Shown piece after piece: positions 15,451 through 25,270 of a stretch of DNA of 48,535 nucleotides. The position numbers were made by a program, and so were the translations under genes. Below the pieces are notes generated by a model, which saw nothing but the letters and a program-made list of their open reading frames with translations, was not told the origin of the DNA and did no database searches. The stretch's first letter is position 1. Every line of letters begins with the position of its first letter. The DNA is from Parapedobacter sp. SGR-10 (GTDB taxonomy: Bacteria > Bacteroidota > Bacteroidia > Sphingobacteriales > Sphingobacteriaceae). The DNA lies in assembly GCF_011030405.1 (NCBI RefSeq), contig NZ_JAAJTJ010000031.1:1-48535 (forward strand), written 5' to 3'.

Positions 15451-18171
15451 GTGTTTGATGTCAGGCTAAAAATAGGCTTAATTAATGCGCTATTCATTGT
15501 TTTTATGGGCAGTTCCGTGTTTGCCCAGAATACGGTAGTCGGATTGGTGCAGGATACCTTGGGTAATCCATTATCGACCGTAAGTGTCAGGCTGACAACA
15601 AATCAAGATACTTTTTCTCAGGTCACGGATATGCATGGCCGATATACCTTCAAAGACGTGGAAGGTAGTGTCATGTATCTCACGTTCAATATGTTGGGGT
15701 ATAGAGTCGGCTATCAATCTGTGCTCGCTATCAAGGAAAATACGACAATCGACGTACCTACTGTGTTGATGAAACCTCTCTCTTTTCTTATCAAGGATGT
15801 GCACGTTGTCAAGGTATTGCCCATACTGATGAAACAGGATACGATACAGTTCAATTTCGATGCGTATAAATTTCGTCCAAATTCTTTGTTGGAAGAAGCG
15901 ATCAAGAACTTGCCCGGCTTTAATGTATCCAGAGATGGGGCAGTCTACTACAATGGGAAGCAGATTCGTCGGGCACAGGTGGACAACAAGGATTTTTTCG
16001 GTGGAAACCTGTTGACAGCGACGAAGAACTTGCCGACGGGATTTATCCAAAACCTACAGGTGATAGATTATTATGACAAGGCTAACCCAACTATGGGTGG
16101 AGAGCCCGAGAAGATTATCAACATTACGCTCAAACCGGATAGAAAGCAAATTTATTTTGGACAGGTCACTGTCGGTGGTGGGACCAATGAAAGGTATTTA
16201 GGTAGTTTTGGCGTCAATAAATTTGACGATGGACGTGAGATTTCGGTCATTGGATCCATCAACAACACGAATACGAATATGGTGTATCTGGGGGGGATGG
16301 CCGACAGCCCTCGCAAGCGCAGCCTGCTGGATATAGGTGACTATGCAGATCCGGTGGATGGATTGAACAAGGTAAGCTCCCTGGGGCTCAATATTTCGGA
16401 TCGATTGGGCAAGAGTTTTGCGGTCAACACGTCCTACAACTTTACGCAGCGGAGGAATGTGACGGATGGTTTTTCACGGTTGACTTCTTCCTATATTGGC
16501 AATACCATATCGCGAAAGGAAGAATATATCATGGAGACCGATGATCATAATCACGGTCTCAAATTTAACCTCCAAGGTAAATTTGCTAATCAGGATGAGC
16601 TGCGGGTAACGGGAAACCTGAGCTTCAGCAGTCAGACGGTGTACAATAACAAGGATACGGAGATCACCAATGCCCAAGTGAGAAATAAGGGGCAATTTCA
16701 GGATACTTCGAAGTTTACCAGTCCTAATGGGGATGTAGGTGTATTCTATTCGAAATTTTTCAAGCAAAAAGGACGAAAGTTGGTGGGTAATCTCTCTCTG
16801 CGTTCAAACAATGTAAACCGAAACGAGAATGTAAACGAAAGCTATTCAGAAATCGCAATCGTGTCGGGCAACGTGGAACGGAACACCTATCTGCAAGATC
16901 AGTTGATCCATCAAAGAAATGTGACGAATTCTGCCAGTGCATCTTTGGCCTATACAGAGCCTTTTATGGATTTTGGACGTTTTGAGTTTAGCTATTTGTA
17001 CGATATTACGGGAATAGATGCGGTGCGTTCGGTGTATGATAGACTGGATGCGGACAATCCTTCTTATATCGATTCGCTGGCGGTGGATTACGGATACTAT
17101 TACAAGTTCCATCGATTTGGATTGAACTATCTTCATGAGATCAAAGATGTGCTACGGTTTAATGTGGGCTTTGCCGTGGAGCCTTTGAGGTTGGAAGGTA
17201 ATTTGTCGTTGGAAAATATGAAGTATGACTATGACAATATCAATCTCGTACCTACGGCCAGTTTTTGGTATAGAATTTCGAAGGATTTGGATTGGCAAAT
17301 TGATTATAGAGGCAAAAACAATCAGCCTAATTTCAACCAGATTGCCCCCGTCGTAGACAACAGTAATTCTCGCAATATCATCATTGGAAATCCCGAATTG
17401 AAGGCTGAGTTTTCGCACCGCTTTTCGACACGGATTCGTAAATCCATTCCGTCGAGGGCACAATATTTGGAAACCAATTTTTCCTATAGTAAGATTATGG
17501 ATAAGATCGTGAGTGACAAAAGCTCCTTGCCCAATTCGACCATACAGCAGACGACTTTCAGGAATGCCAGGGGATATTACGATATGAGGTGGTTTTATGT
17601 GTTCAATACGCCTTTTGTCGTGGACGATCTACAATTGGATCTGATGGGGAATACGGATTATTTTAATCATCCTTCCTATATCGACAATCGCAAAAGGATA
17701 ACCCAACAATTGATGCTTAATCAGTCTTTGCAACTTAAATATTTGTTGAACGATTATTTTGAAACGGGCTTTGTCGCCAATTATAACCTGAACAATGCCC
17801 GTTATGATATCCCTTTTCGGACGAATATCAGCGTTCATACGATGCAGTGGGGTATGAATACCAAAACGTATCTGTCGGACCATGTGTCGGTCGGTGTGGA
17901 AATGTCCCAACGTTACAATGAGGGATACACCAACAGTTTTATGAACATCAACCAGACGGTCATCAATAGTTTCGTGGAGCTGACCTTTTTACGCAACAAA
18001 TTGGGCTTATTGCGCATTCAGGGCTTTGACTTGTTGGATCAGAACAAAAATATGGGGATTTATTCCGAATATATAGGCAATGATGTGTACGAGGCTCGAA
18101 ACAACAGGCTTGGGCGCTATTTTATGCTGTCGTTGAATTTACGTATCCAAAAATATCCGAAGAAACCATGA
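15451..18171 (+). CDS. Outer-membrane beta-barrel protein with carboxypeptidase-regulatory-like N-terminal domain
   Basis: A 906-residue protein. A GTG start precedes a signal peptide ending near SVFAQ. Residues about 28-110 form a CarboxypepD_reg-like beta-sandwich (VVGLVQDTLGNPLSTVSVRL). A plug-like segment follows (LLEEAIKNLPGFNVSRDGAVYYNGKQIRR), then a barrel of about 650 residues of the OMP_b-brl_3 type, ending in LSLNLRIQKYPKKP. It resembles TonB-dependent receptors but has no obvious TonB box or SusD partner nearby. The substrate is unknown. The next gene overlaps its stop by four bases. Confidence 0.8.
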   Translation: MFDVRLKIGLINALFIVFMGSSVFAQNTVVGLVQDTLGNPLSTVSVRLTTNQDTFSQVTDMHGRYTFKDVEGSVMYLTFNMLGYRVGYQSVLAIKENTTIDVPTVLMKPLSFLIKDVHVVKVLPILMKQDTIQFNFDAYKFRPNSLLEEAIKNLPGFNVSRDGAVYYNGKQIRRAQVDNKDFFGGNLLTATKNLPTGFIQNLQVIDYYDKANPTMGGEPEKIINITLKPDRKQIYFGQVTVGGGTNERYLGSFGVNKFDDGREISVIGSINNTNTNMVYLGGMADSPRKRSLLDIGDYADPVDGLNKVSSLGLNISDRLGKSFAVNTSYNFTQRRNVTDGFSRLTSSYIGNTISRKEEYIMETDDHNHGLKFNLQGKFANQDELRVTGNLSFSSQTVYNNKDTEITNAQVRNKGQFQDTSKFTSPNGDVGVFYSKFFKQKGRKLVGNLSLRSNNVNRNENVNESYSEIAIVSGNVERNTYLQDQLIHQRNVTNSASASLAYTEPFMDFGRFEFSYLYDITGIDAVRSVYDRLDADNPSYIDSLAVDYGYYYKFHRFGLNYLHEIKDVLRFNVGFAVEPLRLEGNLSLENMKYDYDNINLVPTASFWYRISKDLDWQIDYRGKNNQPNFNQIAPVVDNSNSRNIIIGNPELKAEFSHRFSTRIRKSIPSRAQYLETNFSYSKIMDKIVSDKSSLPNSTIQQTTFRNARGYYDMRWFYVFNTPFVVDDLQLDLMGNTDYFNHPSYIDNRKRITQQLMLNQSLQLKYLLNDYFETGFVANYNLNNARYDIPFRTNISVHTMQWGMNTKTYLSDHVSVGVEMSQRYNEGYTNSFMNINQTVINSFVELTFLRNKLGLLRIQGFDLLDQNKNMGIYSEYIGNDVYEARNNRLGRYFMLSLNLRIQKYPKKP

Positions 18172-19148
18172 AAGCTGTCGTCATAACTGAATTTGGAGGG
18201 CCGGAAGTCCTACAGGTTGTTGAGGTATCTGTGCCGGAGATAGGGGCAACACAGGTGTTGGTCAAAGTTGGAGCAGCGGGTGTCAATAGACCTGATGTTT
18301 TTCAGCGCAAAGGCAATTATCCGGCTCCACAGGGTGTGCCTGCGGATATACCGGGGTTGGAAATTGCGGGCTATGTGGTCGAAATAGGGAGTGCGGTGTC
18401 TTCTTTTCGGGTTGGTGATCGTGTAATGGCCTTGGTCGGTGGCGGAGGATATGCAGAATATGTTGTCGCAGAAGAGGGATGTTGCTTGCCGATTCCGGCA
18501 AATGTTTCATTTGAACACGCAGCTTCTCTGCCCGAAAATGTTTACACAGTATGGCATAACGTGTTCGAAAGAGGGCGATTGTGTGCCGGGGAAAAGTTCT
18601 TGGTGCACGGAGGTTCCGGTGGCATCGGGTACACAGCCATACAGTTGGCAAAATTGTTTGGTGCCGAAGTTTTCACGACGGTGGGCTCACGGCGAAAAGT
18701 TGATTTTGTCCGGTCATTAGGAGTAGATCATGTCGTGCAGTATAGGGAGGCAGATTTTGCCGAGGTGTGGAAGCAGGAAGGAATCGATGTCATTCTGGAT
18801 AGTATTGGAGGTGCTTATTTTGATAAAAATATCTGCTTGCTCAATGAAGAAGGGAGATTGGTTTATATCAATGCAGTGGATGGCGGACAGGTGTCGCTCA
18901 ATCTTTTCAAAGTCATGCAGAAACGTCTTGTATTGACCGGTAGTACCCTGCGGGCTAGAGACATGGTTTTTAAAGGACGTTTGACGCAGGCGATTGAAAA
19001 ACATGTACTCCCTTTGATCGCAAATGGACGATTTGTGACGAGTGTAGATCGTGTTTTTCCGTATGAACAGGCTTCGGAAGCACACAGGTATATGGAAGCT
19101 GGGCAGCATGTGGGAAAGATCGTGTTAAGTTTTGGCGTTAGGCTTTAG
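18168..19148 (+). CDS. NAD(P)H:quinone oxidoreductase (MDR superfamily)
   Basis: A 326-residue medium-chain dehydrogenase of the QOR/PIG3-like group. It opens MKAVVITEFGGPEVLQ. It has the GroES-like domain (GVNRPDVFQRKGNYP) and the nucleotide-binding GGSGGIGYTAIQLAKLFGA (about 146-164). Catalytic zinc ligands of the alcohol dehydrogenases are absent, as expected for NADPH-dependent quinone or enoyl reductases. It starts within the preceding gene's stop (ATGA overlap), so the two are translationally coupled although functionally unrelated. Confidence 0.88.
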   Translation: MKAVVITEFGGPEVLQVVEVSVPEIGATQVLVKVGAAGVNRPDVFQRKGNYPAPQGVPADIPGLEIAGYVVEIGSAVSSFRVGDRVMALVGGGGYAEYVVAEEGCCLPIPANVSFEHAASLPENVYTVWHNVFERGRLCAGEKFLVHGGSGGIGYTAIQLAKLFGAEVFTTVGSRRKVDFVRSLGVDHVVQYREADFAEVWKQEGIDVILDSIGGAYFDKNICLLNEEGRLVYINAVDGGQVSLNLFKVMQKRLVLTGSTLRARDMVFKGRLTQAIEKHVLPLIANGRFVTSVDRVFPYEQASEAHRYMEAGQHVGKIVLSFGVRL

Positions 19149-19177
19149 GCTATGTTATAGGGTCTAAAGCATACAGC

Positions 19178-20536
19178 CTATGGCTTAAGGCATACTTTAC
19201 CCGGAAACCGTTCGGCGTATTGCAGTACAAGGCTGTTCATATAATAGTTGCTGATACATCGGTCTTTTGCAGAGACGAGATCGGTTGGATCAATAGCTTG
19301 ATGCATGACGTCTACAAATCCAAAGGCGTAGAGTGTATTGTCCTTGTAGTACACATAGGATTTTTCTTCCAGATGACGTCCTTGGTCGATCAGTAGAAAG
19401 GTCTGCTGTTGTGCAAAAAGATGGTCTATAGCTGCCTGTACGCGGTTATTGTATATATCTACCGGAGGGAGGTTGTCGTAACTAAATCGGGGTTTGCCAT
19501 CCGATTGGGGAGAATAGAAGGTGCAGAGCTTGCTTTCCAATTGGAAATCTTCCACGAGATTTAGCAGTAACTGGTTTCCGTCCGTTGCCCGTTCGAAATA
19601 TTGAAGGGTTTCGGTATTCTTGTTGAATTTGGATATGAGCAGACGCTGATACCCCTTTTGATCTTCATAGCGGACAAGGCCAAATTTGGGCTCGTATTTT
19701 TTCAATGCGCTGTTGTATTTGGGCCAATGTGTTTTGATCATTTGACATTCCATCAATAAGGCCATCAACTCTGTGCCGCTTTCTTCGAAATCTATGGAAC
19801 AGATTTCATTGAGAAAGGCTTGTCGCCTTTGCGAACCATTGTTGCCCGAAAAATGGCTCAACACTCTTTTTTTGATGTTGATGGCTTTGCCGACATAGAT
19901 GATCTTCCCGCTCCTGTTTCGAAAGATATAAATGCCTGCCGTATCGGGTAACCTTAAAAAATCTTCCTCATCGATATGTGTGGGCAATCGGTGTTCTTTG
20001 GTCTTTTGTAAGGTGGATGTGATGATATCTTCCCTGTCTCGTTGTATCAATGTTTCGAACAGTTGTACTGTCGCCTCTACATCGCCCATGGCCCTGTGCC
20101 TGTCACGGATGGCAATGCCGAGATTGTGGCACAATTTCCCCAAACTGTAAGACGCCAGATTGGGTATGATCTTACGGGCAAGCCGCACAGTACAGAGTTT
20201 GGGGGCTTTCCAACTATAACCTGCCGATTGCAATTCTTGTACAATGAAGGAATAATCAAAGTTGACATTGTGGGCAACAAATATCCTTCCATGTAACAGA
20301 TTGTGTATCTTGGGAGCAATGTCCGGAAAAACAGGTGCATGCTCGACCATTTCGTCGCTGATCCCGGTCAATGCCTGTATATGGAAAGGAATCGGCATAG
20401 CGGGTTTTATCAAGGATTGGAACTTGTCGATGATATGCTTGCCGTTGTGGATGATGATGGCTATCTCCGTTATGTTGTTTGCCCCGGCGTAGGAACCCGT
20501 CGTCTCTATATCCACAATCGCATATTCCATCCCCAA
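19178..20536 (-). CDS. DnaQ-like 3'-5' exonuclease fused to a UvrC-type GIY-YIG domain
   Basis: A 452-residue fusion. The N-terminal exonuclease shows VDIETTG (residues 7-13), AHNVNFDYSF and HRAMGDVEAT, the DEDDh set. Residues about 195-275 are a GIY-YIG nuclease (DTAGIYIFRNRSGKIIYVGKA), as in UvrC and Cho. The C-terminal 170 residues are less conserved. Such fusions occur across bacteria and are taken to act in DNA repair. The start may be the third codon (MEYAIVDIE, 20530). Confidence 0.88.
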   Translation of the reverse strand: MGMEYAIVDIETTGSYAGANNITEIAIIIHNGKHIIDKFQSLIKPAMPIPFHIQALTGISDEMVEHAPVFPDIAPKIHNLLHGRIFVAHNVNFDYSFIVQELQSAGYSWKAPKLCTVRLARKIIPNLASYSLGKLCHNLGIAIRDRHRAMGDVEATVQLFETLIQRDREDIITSTLQKTKEHRLPTHIDEEDFLRLPDTAGIYIFRNRSGKIIYVGKAINIKKRVLSHFSGNNGSQRRQAFLNEICSIDFEESGTELMALLMECQMIKTHWPKYNSALKKYEPKFGLVRYEDQKGYQRLLISKFNKNTETLQYFERATDGNQLLLNLVEDFQLESKLCTFYSPQSDGKPRFSYDNLPPVDIYNNRVQAAIDHLFAQQQTFLLIDQGRHLEEKSYVYYKDNTLYAFGFVDVMHQAIDPTDLVSAKDRCISNYYMNSLVLQYAERFPGKVCLKP

Positions 20537-20551
20537 AAATACGAAATAATA

Positions 20552-21445
20552 TTACAAACAATCCCCAATCCTTTTAGAGAAAATGTTTTCCTTACTGACG
20601 TACTTGTCGTATAGGTAAAATCCAAGATTTGCCAATAGCAAAGCAATGAATCCCGCGACACCGGTCACACCATTTATCAGATCATTGCCGCCGACGAGAT
20701 ACAAGATACTAATACCGGCAATGGCGTTGTTCGTACCGTGGAATATGGCGGCAGTGATGACCGACTTCGATTTGATGACTACATAGGTCATCATTGGACT
20801 CAGCAGAATGCATAAAACAATCATCATACCAACCCCTGCGATGGGATGCTGCGGATAGTTGTGCCCGATGAGGATTAAGGGGAAATGCCACAGCCCCCAG
20901 ATAATCCCCGTAATCAGAGAAACTGTTCCTGTTTTTTGGTGTTGCAGTTCCCGTAACAGATAGCCACGCCATCCGAGTTCTTCGCCAAAGGCAAATAGAG
21001 CGTTGATGGTATATCCTGCAATGATGGCACTGCCCAATTGTATCAGCAGAAAAATGAGAGGAGGGAATTTTGAAAGTTGTTGTTTGGCCAGCTCGGCCTG
21101 CTCCGGAGGCAAACTGGACAATAGGCCATCATAGCTCGGTGAGAACGATACACCGGGAAACAAGAGGCTTATGCCCAGAGCCATAAAGCTATAGAGGATA
21201 GGGACAATTCCAGCGACCAAAAACCACTTGTTGCCACGAACAGAGATATGTAGGTTGCTGAAGGGTTTCTCTTTGTGGATGACTTGCAGGATAATGGCGC
21301 AAGCAGCAGGCAACAGCATATAAGTAGATGCAAAAACCGTATAAACTAACCCTTTGGCTTGATGCAATCCTAGCAAGATGGCTATTCCGGCTATTGCCCA
21401 ACTAAGTGCACAGGTCAGGATGATGAATTGGACGGATTTTTTCAT
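20552..21445 (-). CDS. CPBP family intramembrane glutamic protease
   Basis: A 297-residue multi-span membrane protein with about eight hydrophobic segments. Motif 1 is EELGWRGYLLREL (about 154-166) and motif 2 is WGLWHFPLI (about 187-195); together they hold the catalytic Glu/His set of the CAAX-protease/bacteriocin-processing family. The substrate is unknown. It lies 15 bp upstream of the exonuclease gene on the same strand. Confidence 0.85.
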   Translation of the reverse strand: MKKSVQFIILTCALSWAIAGIAILLGLHQAKGLVYTVFASTYMLLPAACAIILQVIHKEKPFSNLHISVRGNKWFLVAGIVPILYSFMALGISLLFPGVSFSPSYDGLLSSLPPEQAELAKQQLSKFPPLIFLLIQLGSAIIAGYTINALFAFGEELGWRGYLLRELQHQKTGTVSLITGIIWGLWHFPLILIGHNYPQHPIAGVGMMIVLCILLSPMMTYVVIKSKSVITAAIFHGTNNAIAGISILYLVGGNDLINGVTGVAGFIALLLANLGFYLYDKYVSKENIFSKRIGDCL

Positions 21446-21684
21446 AGACGTGGCTTGCGATTATGGAACACCATAAAGATACGAAAAGATCTGCATCTGT
21501 ACATCAAGATCGTTGGCAAATGTTGTACAACAAAGAACACGAGGTGCTCATCGAAGATAATCCGTTTTTATGTCATGTCGACGATAGGAGACTTGCCTAC
21601 CGCAGGCAGGTATCGATTTGCCGGAAAGACAGATTCCTTTCCGATATTCGGGACAGGCTCTACCGTCGGAATGGCAATGATGTT
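21446..21684. other. Gene-free gap with possible decayed dispersed repeat
   Basis: The part from about 21590 to 21690 resembles arms of the dispersed repeat family (GTCGGAATGGCAATG, and TGCCTACCGCAGGCA). No terminal repeats or reading frame of note were seen. Confidence 0.3.
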
Positions 21685-22770
21685 TCAACAATAAGCTTTT
21701 TGCCTTAGCAGATGATCGGCGATGACCAATGCGGCCATAGCTTCGACAATAATGACGGCACGGGGCACGACACAAGGATCGTGACGGCCTTTGCCGGATA
21801 TTGTGGTTTCTTCGCCTGCCTGGTTTAAGGTTTGTTGGTCACGCATGATCGTCGCAACGGGTTTGAATGCTACTTTAAAAGTGATGTCCATACCGTTGGA
21901 GATACCACCTTGTATACCTCCTGAGAAGTTGGTGTGTGTAATGACTTTGCCATCGTCGGCCGAGAAAATATCGTTGTGCTGCGAACCTTGTAGCTTGGAC
22001 CCTTCGAATCCCGATCCGTATTCGAATCCATGTACAGCATTGATGCTGAGCATAGCTTTTCCAAGATCTGCGTGGAGCCTGTCAAAGACCGGTTCGCCCA
22101 ATCCGGCAGGTACGTGACGGATAATCGCTGATATGCGACCGCCTACAGTATCCCCGGCCTTGCGGATATCGTTGATAAATTCTTCCATTTCATGTGCTGT
22201 AGCCGGATCGGCACAGCGTACAATATTGGCCTCACGGGTTTCCAATAGAGTCTTGAGATCGCTGCTGTCCACATTGGGTGCTTCGATAGAACCCACACCG
22301 GATACATGTGCAAAGATCTCGATGCCTTGTTGTTTTAAAAATAGTTTTGCAATGGCTCCTGCAGCTACACGTGCCGCGGTTTCACGTGCCGAAGAACGAC
22401 CTCCACCACGGTAATCACGGATGCCATACTTCATCTGATAGGTGTAGTCGGCATGTGAAGGACGATACTTGTCGGCTATATGCGAATAGTCTTTTGAGCG
22501 TTGATCTTCGTTGGGAATAAGAATAGCAATAGGTGTTCCGGTGGATTTGCCTTCGAATATACCCGAAAGGATCTGTGCGGTGTCACTTTCTTTGCGCTGT
22601 GTCGTGATCTTGGACTGTCCGGGACGTCTTTTGTCCAATTCGGATTGGATAAAATCCATGTCCAATTCGATATTGGGAGGACAACCGTCGATGATCACAC
22701 CGATGGCTGTTCCGTGCGATTCGCCGAAAGTCGTGATCTTAAAAAGGTTGCCAAATGAATTTCCTGCCAT
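21685..22770 (-). CDS. aroC: Chorismate synthase
   Basis: A 361-residue FMN-dependent enzyme that turns 5-enolpyruvylshikimate 3-phosphate into chorismate, the last shikimate step. It starts MAGNSFGNLFKITTFGESHG and shows RPGQSKITTQR, YRGGGRSSARETAARVA and the late RHDPCVVPRAVIIVEAM, all family signatures. Usual length. It is the last gene of the aromatic cluster, 48 bp after aroA, with a REP-like palindrome between. Confidence 0.96.
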   Translation of the reverse strand: MAGNSFGNLFKITTFGESHGTAIGVIIDGCPPNIELDMDFIQSELDKRRPGQSKITTQRKESDTAQILSGIFEGKSTGTPIAILIPNEDQRSKDYSHIADKYRPSHADYTYQMKYGIRDYRGGGRSSARETAARVAAGAIAKLFLKQQGIEIFAHVSGVGSIEAPNVDSSDLKTLLETREANIVRCADPATAHEMEEFINDIRKAGDTVGGRISAIIRHVPAGLGEPVFDRLHADLGKAMLSINAVHGFEYGSGFEGSKLQGSQHNDIFSADDGKVITHTNFSGGIQGGISNGMDITFKVAFKPVATIMRDQQTLNQAGEETTISGKGRHDPCVVPRAVIIVEAMAALVIADHLLRQKAYC

Positions 22771-22794
22771 TGTGTTAGTATTGAGATATATGTG

Positions 22795-22822
22795 GTAGGG
22801 GCAAATGATTATTTGCCCTTAC
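22795..22822. repeat. 28-bp palindrome (REP-like), copy 2, overlapping the aroA stop
   Basis: Same element as at 15321-15348 with two changes (GTAGGGGCAAATGA left arm, GCCCTTAC right end). On the minus strand its outermost bases supply the aroA TAA stop (22821-22819). It separates aroA from aroC. Confidence 0.75.
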
Positions 22823-24066
22823 TGAATTATGGAAAACCCCTGTTGCTTCAAATGATCCCAATACATAGGATACGATTTTTCGACAACCTGTGGTTCTTCG
22901 ATGTGGATTGCCGGGAATACCAATGCCAATGGGGCAAAAGCCATAGCCATGCGATGATCTTCGTAAGTGGCTATGGAGAGTTGTTCAGGCTCTTTGAAAT
23001 TTGCCGTTCGCAAATGGTAGGTTTCGCCGTCCACCACCAATTCTACGCCGAATTTAGCAATTTCATTTTGCAATGCTGCTATGCGGTCAGTTTCTTTGAT
23101 TTTTAAGGTTTCCAATCCGGTAAAGGATACGTCCTTTTTCAAAGCGGCTGCTACCACCACGACGGTCTGTGCCAGATCGGGACATTCTTTAAAATCAAAC
23201 AGTTTTTTGTCCGAGATGAAGGTTGTCTTGCGGAGCTGGATACCGGTTTCGGTAAATTCCGTAGAGACACCAAAATGTGCCATGATCTCTGCAATGGCCA
23301 TATCTCCTTGCAGGCTGTTTTGCTTCAATCCACGAAGGAAGATCTCGCCTTGTTCGGACAGAGCCACCATGGCGTACCAGTATGAAGCAGCACTCCAATC
23401 GGGTTCGATATAAAGAGTGGTTTCCTTGGCCTGCTGTGAGGCAATATGGATTTTGTTGTCTGTCCATTCGTGTGTGATACCGGCTTCTTCGAGCATGTTC
23501 AAAGTCATGGTCACGTAGGGACGGGAGGTCAACTCGCCTTCGATCTCCAGCGTCAATCCTTTTTTCAAGGCGGATGCCACCAGTAGAAGGGAAGAAATGT
23601 ACTGGCTACTGATATTGCCCTGTATCTTGACGGTGTCCTTGCTTTGGAACAGTTTGCCCTCGATATGGAGAGGAGGGAAGCCTGTTTTTTTCTGATAATG
23701 GATGTCAGCCCCGATCTCTTTAAGGGCATCCACCAAAATACCGATAGGCCGTTGCTGCATACGCTCCGTTCCGGTCAGTATAAAATCGCCCTGCACCAGA
23801 TTGAGGTAGGAGGTCATGAAGCGCATGGCTGTTCCGGCAGGACCGATGTTGATGATTTGTTGTCCATGACCACTTTCGTTAGCCTTTGCCAAGGCATTGG
23901 TCAGTAGGAGGGTATCGTCTGCCTCGGATATGTTTTCGATACGAACCCGTCCCCCGCTCAAGGCTTGTATAATAAGAGCACGGTTGCTCTCAGACTTGGA
24001 GCCTGTAAGCTGTACCGTGCCACTTACCTGTTTAGTTGAATGTATTAGTTTAATGCTTGTACTCAT
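22819..24066 (-). CDS. aroA: 3-phosphoshikimate 1-carboxyvinyltransferase (EPSP synthase)
   Basis: A 415-residue enzyme that joins PEP to shikimate 3-phosphate. The substrate-binding start GSKSESNRALIIQAL (23-37), the PEP-site GPAGTAMRFMT, and the late KIKETDRIAALQNEIAKFG and TYEDHRMAMAFAPLAL are all present. The start overlaps the upstream stop by one base (TAATG), implying coupling. The last codon abuts a palindromic repeat. Confidence 0.96.
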   Translation of the reverse strand: MSTSIKLIHSTKQVSGTVQLTGSKSESNRALIIQALSGGRVRIENISEADDTLLLTNALAKANESGHGQQIINIGPAGTAMRFMTSYLNLVQGDFILTGTERMQQRPIGILVDALKEIGADIHYQKKTGFPPLHIEGKLFQSKDTVKIQGNISSQYISSLLLVASALKKGLTLEIEGELTSRPYVTMTLNMLEEAGITHEWTDNKIHIASQQAKETTLYIEPDWSAASYWYAMVALSEQGEIFLRGLKQNSLQGDMAIAEIMAHFGVSTEFTETGIQLRKTTFISDKKLFDFKECPDLAQTVVVVAAALKKDVSFTGLETLKIKETDRIAALQNEIAKFGVELVVDGETYHLRTANFKEPEQLSIATYEDHRMAMAFAPLALVFPAIHIEEPQVVEKSYPMYWDHLKQQGFSIIQ

Positions 24067-25178
24067 TATGCGTTAGCAACGGTTGGGGCATTCATGATTT
24101 CGTTTTGCTTGCGGATGGATTCGTTGTGCAGCAATTCGAGGAATTTTACCGCAAAATCTTCGCTAAGGTTCAATGCTTTGGCCAATTGGGCACGCTTTTG
24201 TACGATCTCATCCCAACGGCTTACCTGTAGGATGGTCACGTCGTTGTCACGTTTGTATTCACCTATTTTCTCTGCTACCTTCATACGGTCGCCGATTTGC
24301 TTGATGATCTGATCGTCCAGCTTGTCAATCTGCTTACGCAATTCTGCCAATTTGTCTTCGAAAGCAGGATTGTTGGACTGCGCGTGACGCACGGCGACAT
24401 GATCGAGCAAATCTGCCAATGCGGCCGGAGTAACCTGTTGTTTGGCATCTGTCCAGGCGACGGATGGATCGATGTGTGACTCGATGATCAATCCCTGCAT
24501 ATCCATGTCCAAAGCTTTTTGTGTGATGTACGGAATAAGTTCGCGGTTACCACAGATATGGCTTGGGTCATTGATGATCGGCAGGTCGGGACAGGCTGTT
24601 TTCAGTTGGATGGCCAGATCCCACATAGGTTCGTTGCGGAAAGCTGTCTTTTCGAACGAAGAGAAGCCTCTATGGATGGCACCGATTTTTTTGATACCTG
24701 CACGGTTGATGCGTTCCAGAGCACCGATCCATAAGGAAAGGTCAGGATTTACGGGGTTTTTGACCAATACAGGTACGTCTGACCCGGCTGCCTGTAGCGC
24801 GTCCGCGATCTCTTGTACGGTAAATGGGTTTGCCGTAGAGCGAGCACCTACCCATAGTACGTCTACGCCTGCTGCCAGAGCTTCTTCGACGTGCTTTGCT
24901 GTAGCTACTTCTGTCGCTGTCAATAGCCCTGTCTCTTCTTTGGCACGTTTCAGCCATTCCAAACCGATGCTTCCGATACCTTCGAATTCTCCCGGACGGG
25001 TACGCGGTTTCCATATACCGGCACGTAGTACGTTGACTTTGCCTGTATTGGCCAATAGGTGTGCTGTAGATACCAATTGTTCTTCGGTCTCGGCACTACA
25101 AGGACCTGCTATGATCAATGGTTTGTCTCCTGTATCTATCCAAGAGCTCAAAGGAAGGATGTCTAATGTATGTTTCAT
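24066..25178 (-). CDS. Bifunctional DAHP synthase / chorismate mutase (type II)
   Basis: A 370-residue fusion. Residues about 15-260 are a type I-beta (KdsA-like) DAHP synthase: IIAGPCSAETEEQL, AGIWKPRTRPGEFEGIG and DPSHICGNR. It condenses PEP with erythrose 4-phosphate, the first shikimate step. Residues about 275-360 are an AroQ-type chorismate mutase (ELRKQIDKLDDQIIKQIGDRMKVAEKIGEYK). It therefore acts at both ends of the pathway. It lies 92 bp after pheA, across an AT-rich degenerate repeat (GATTTACGATTTTTGATT). Confidence 0.93.
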   Translation of the reverse strand: MKHTLDILPLSSWIDTGDKPLIIAGPCSAETEEQLVSTAHLLANTGKVNVLRAGIWKPRTRPGEFEGIGSIGLEWLKRAKEETGLLTATEVATAKHVEEALAAGVDVLWVGARSTANPFTVQEIADALQAAGSDVPVLVKNPVNPDLSLWIGALERINRAGIKKIGAIHRGFSSFEKTAFRNEPMWDLAIQLKTACPDLPIINDPSHICGNRELIPYITQKALDMDMQGLIIESHIDPSVAWTDAKQQVTPAALADLLDHVAVRHAQSNNPAFEDKLAELRKQIDKLDDQIIKQIGDRMKVAEKIGEYKRDNDVTILQVSRWDEIVQKRAQLAKALNLSEDFAVKFLELLHNESIRKQNEIMNAPTVANA

Positions 25179-25270
25179 GTCTTAATGATTTACGATTTTT
25201 GATTTACGAATTACGATTTTTGATTTGAAAATGTCCTGAATCTTTAATCCTTGTTCTTTGTTCCGATTTA

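Noticed and set aside
25185..25265. AT-rich GATTTACGATTTTTGATT-type repeats here and at 46133-46170 as regulatory sites
   Set aside because: Similar degenerate filler sequence is common in intergenic regions of this group, and no structure or spacing suggests a site.
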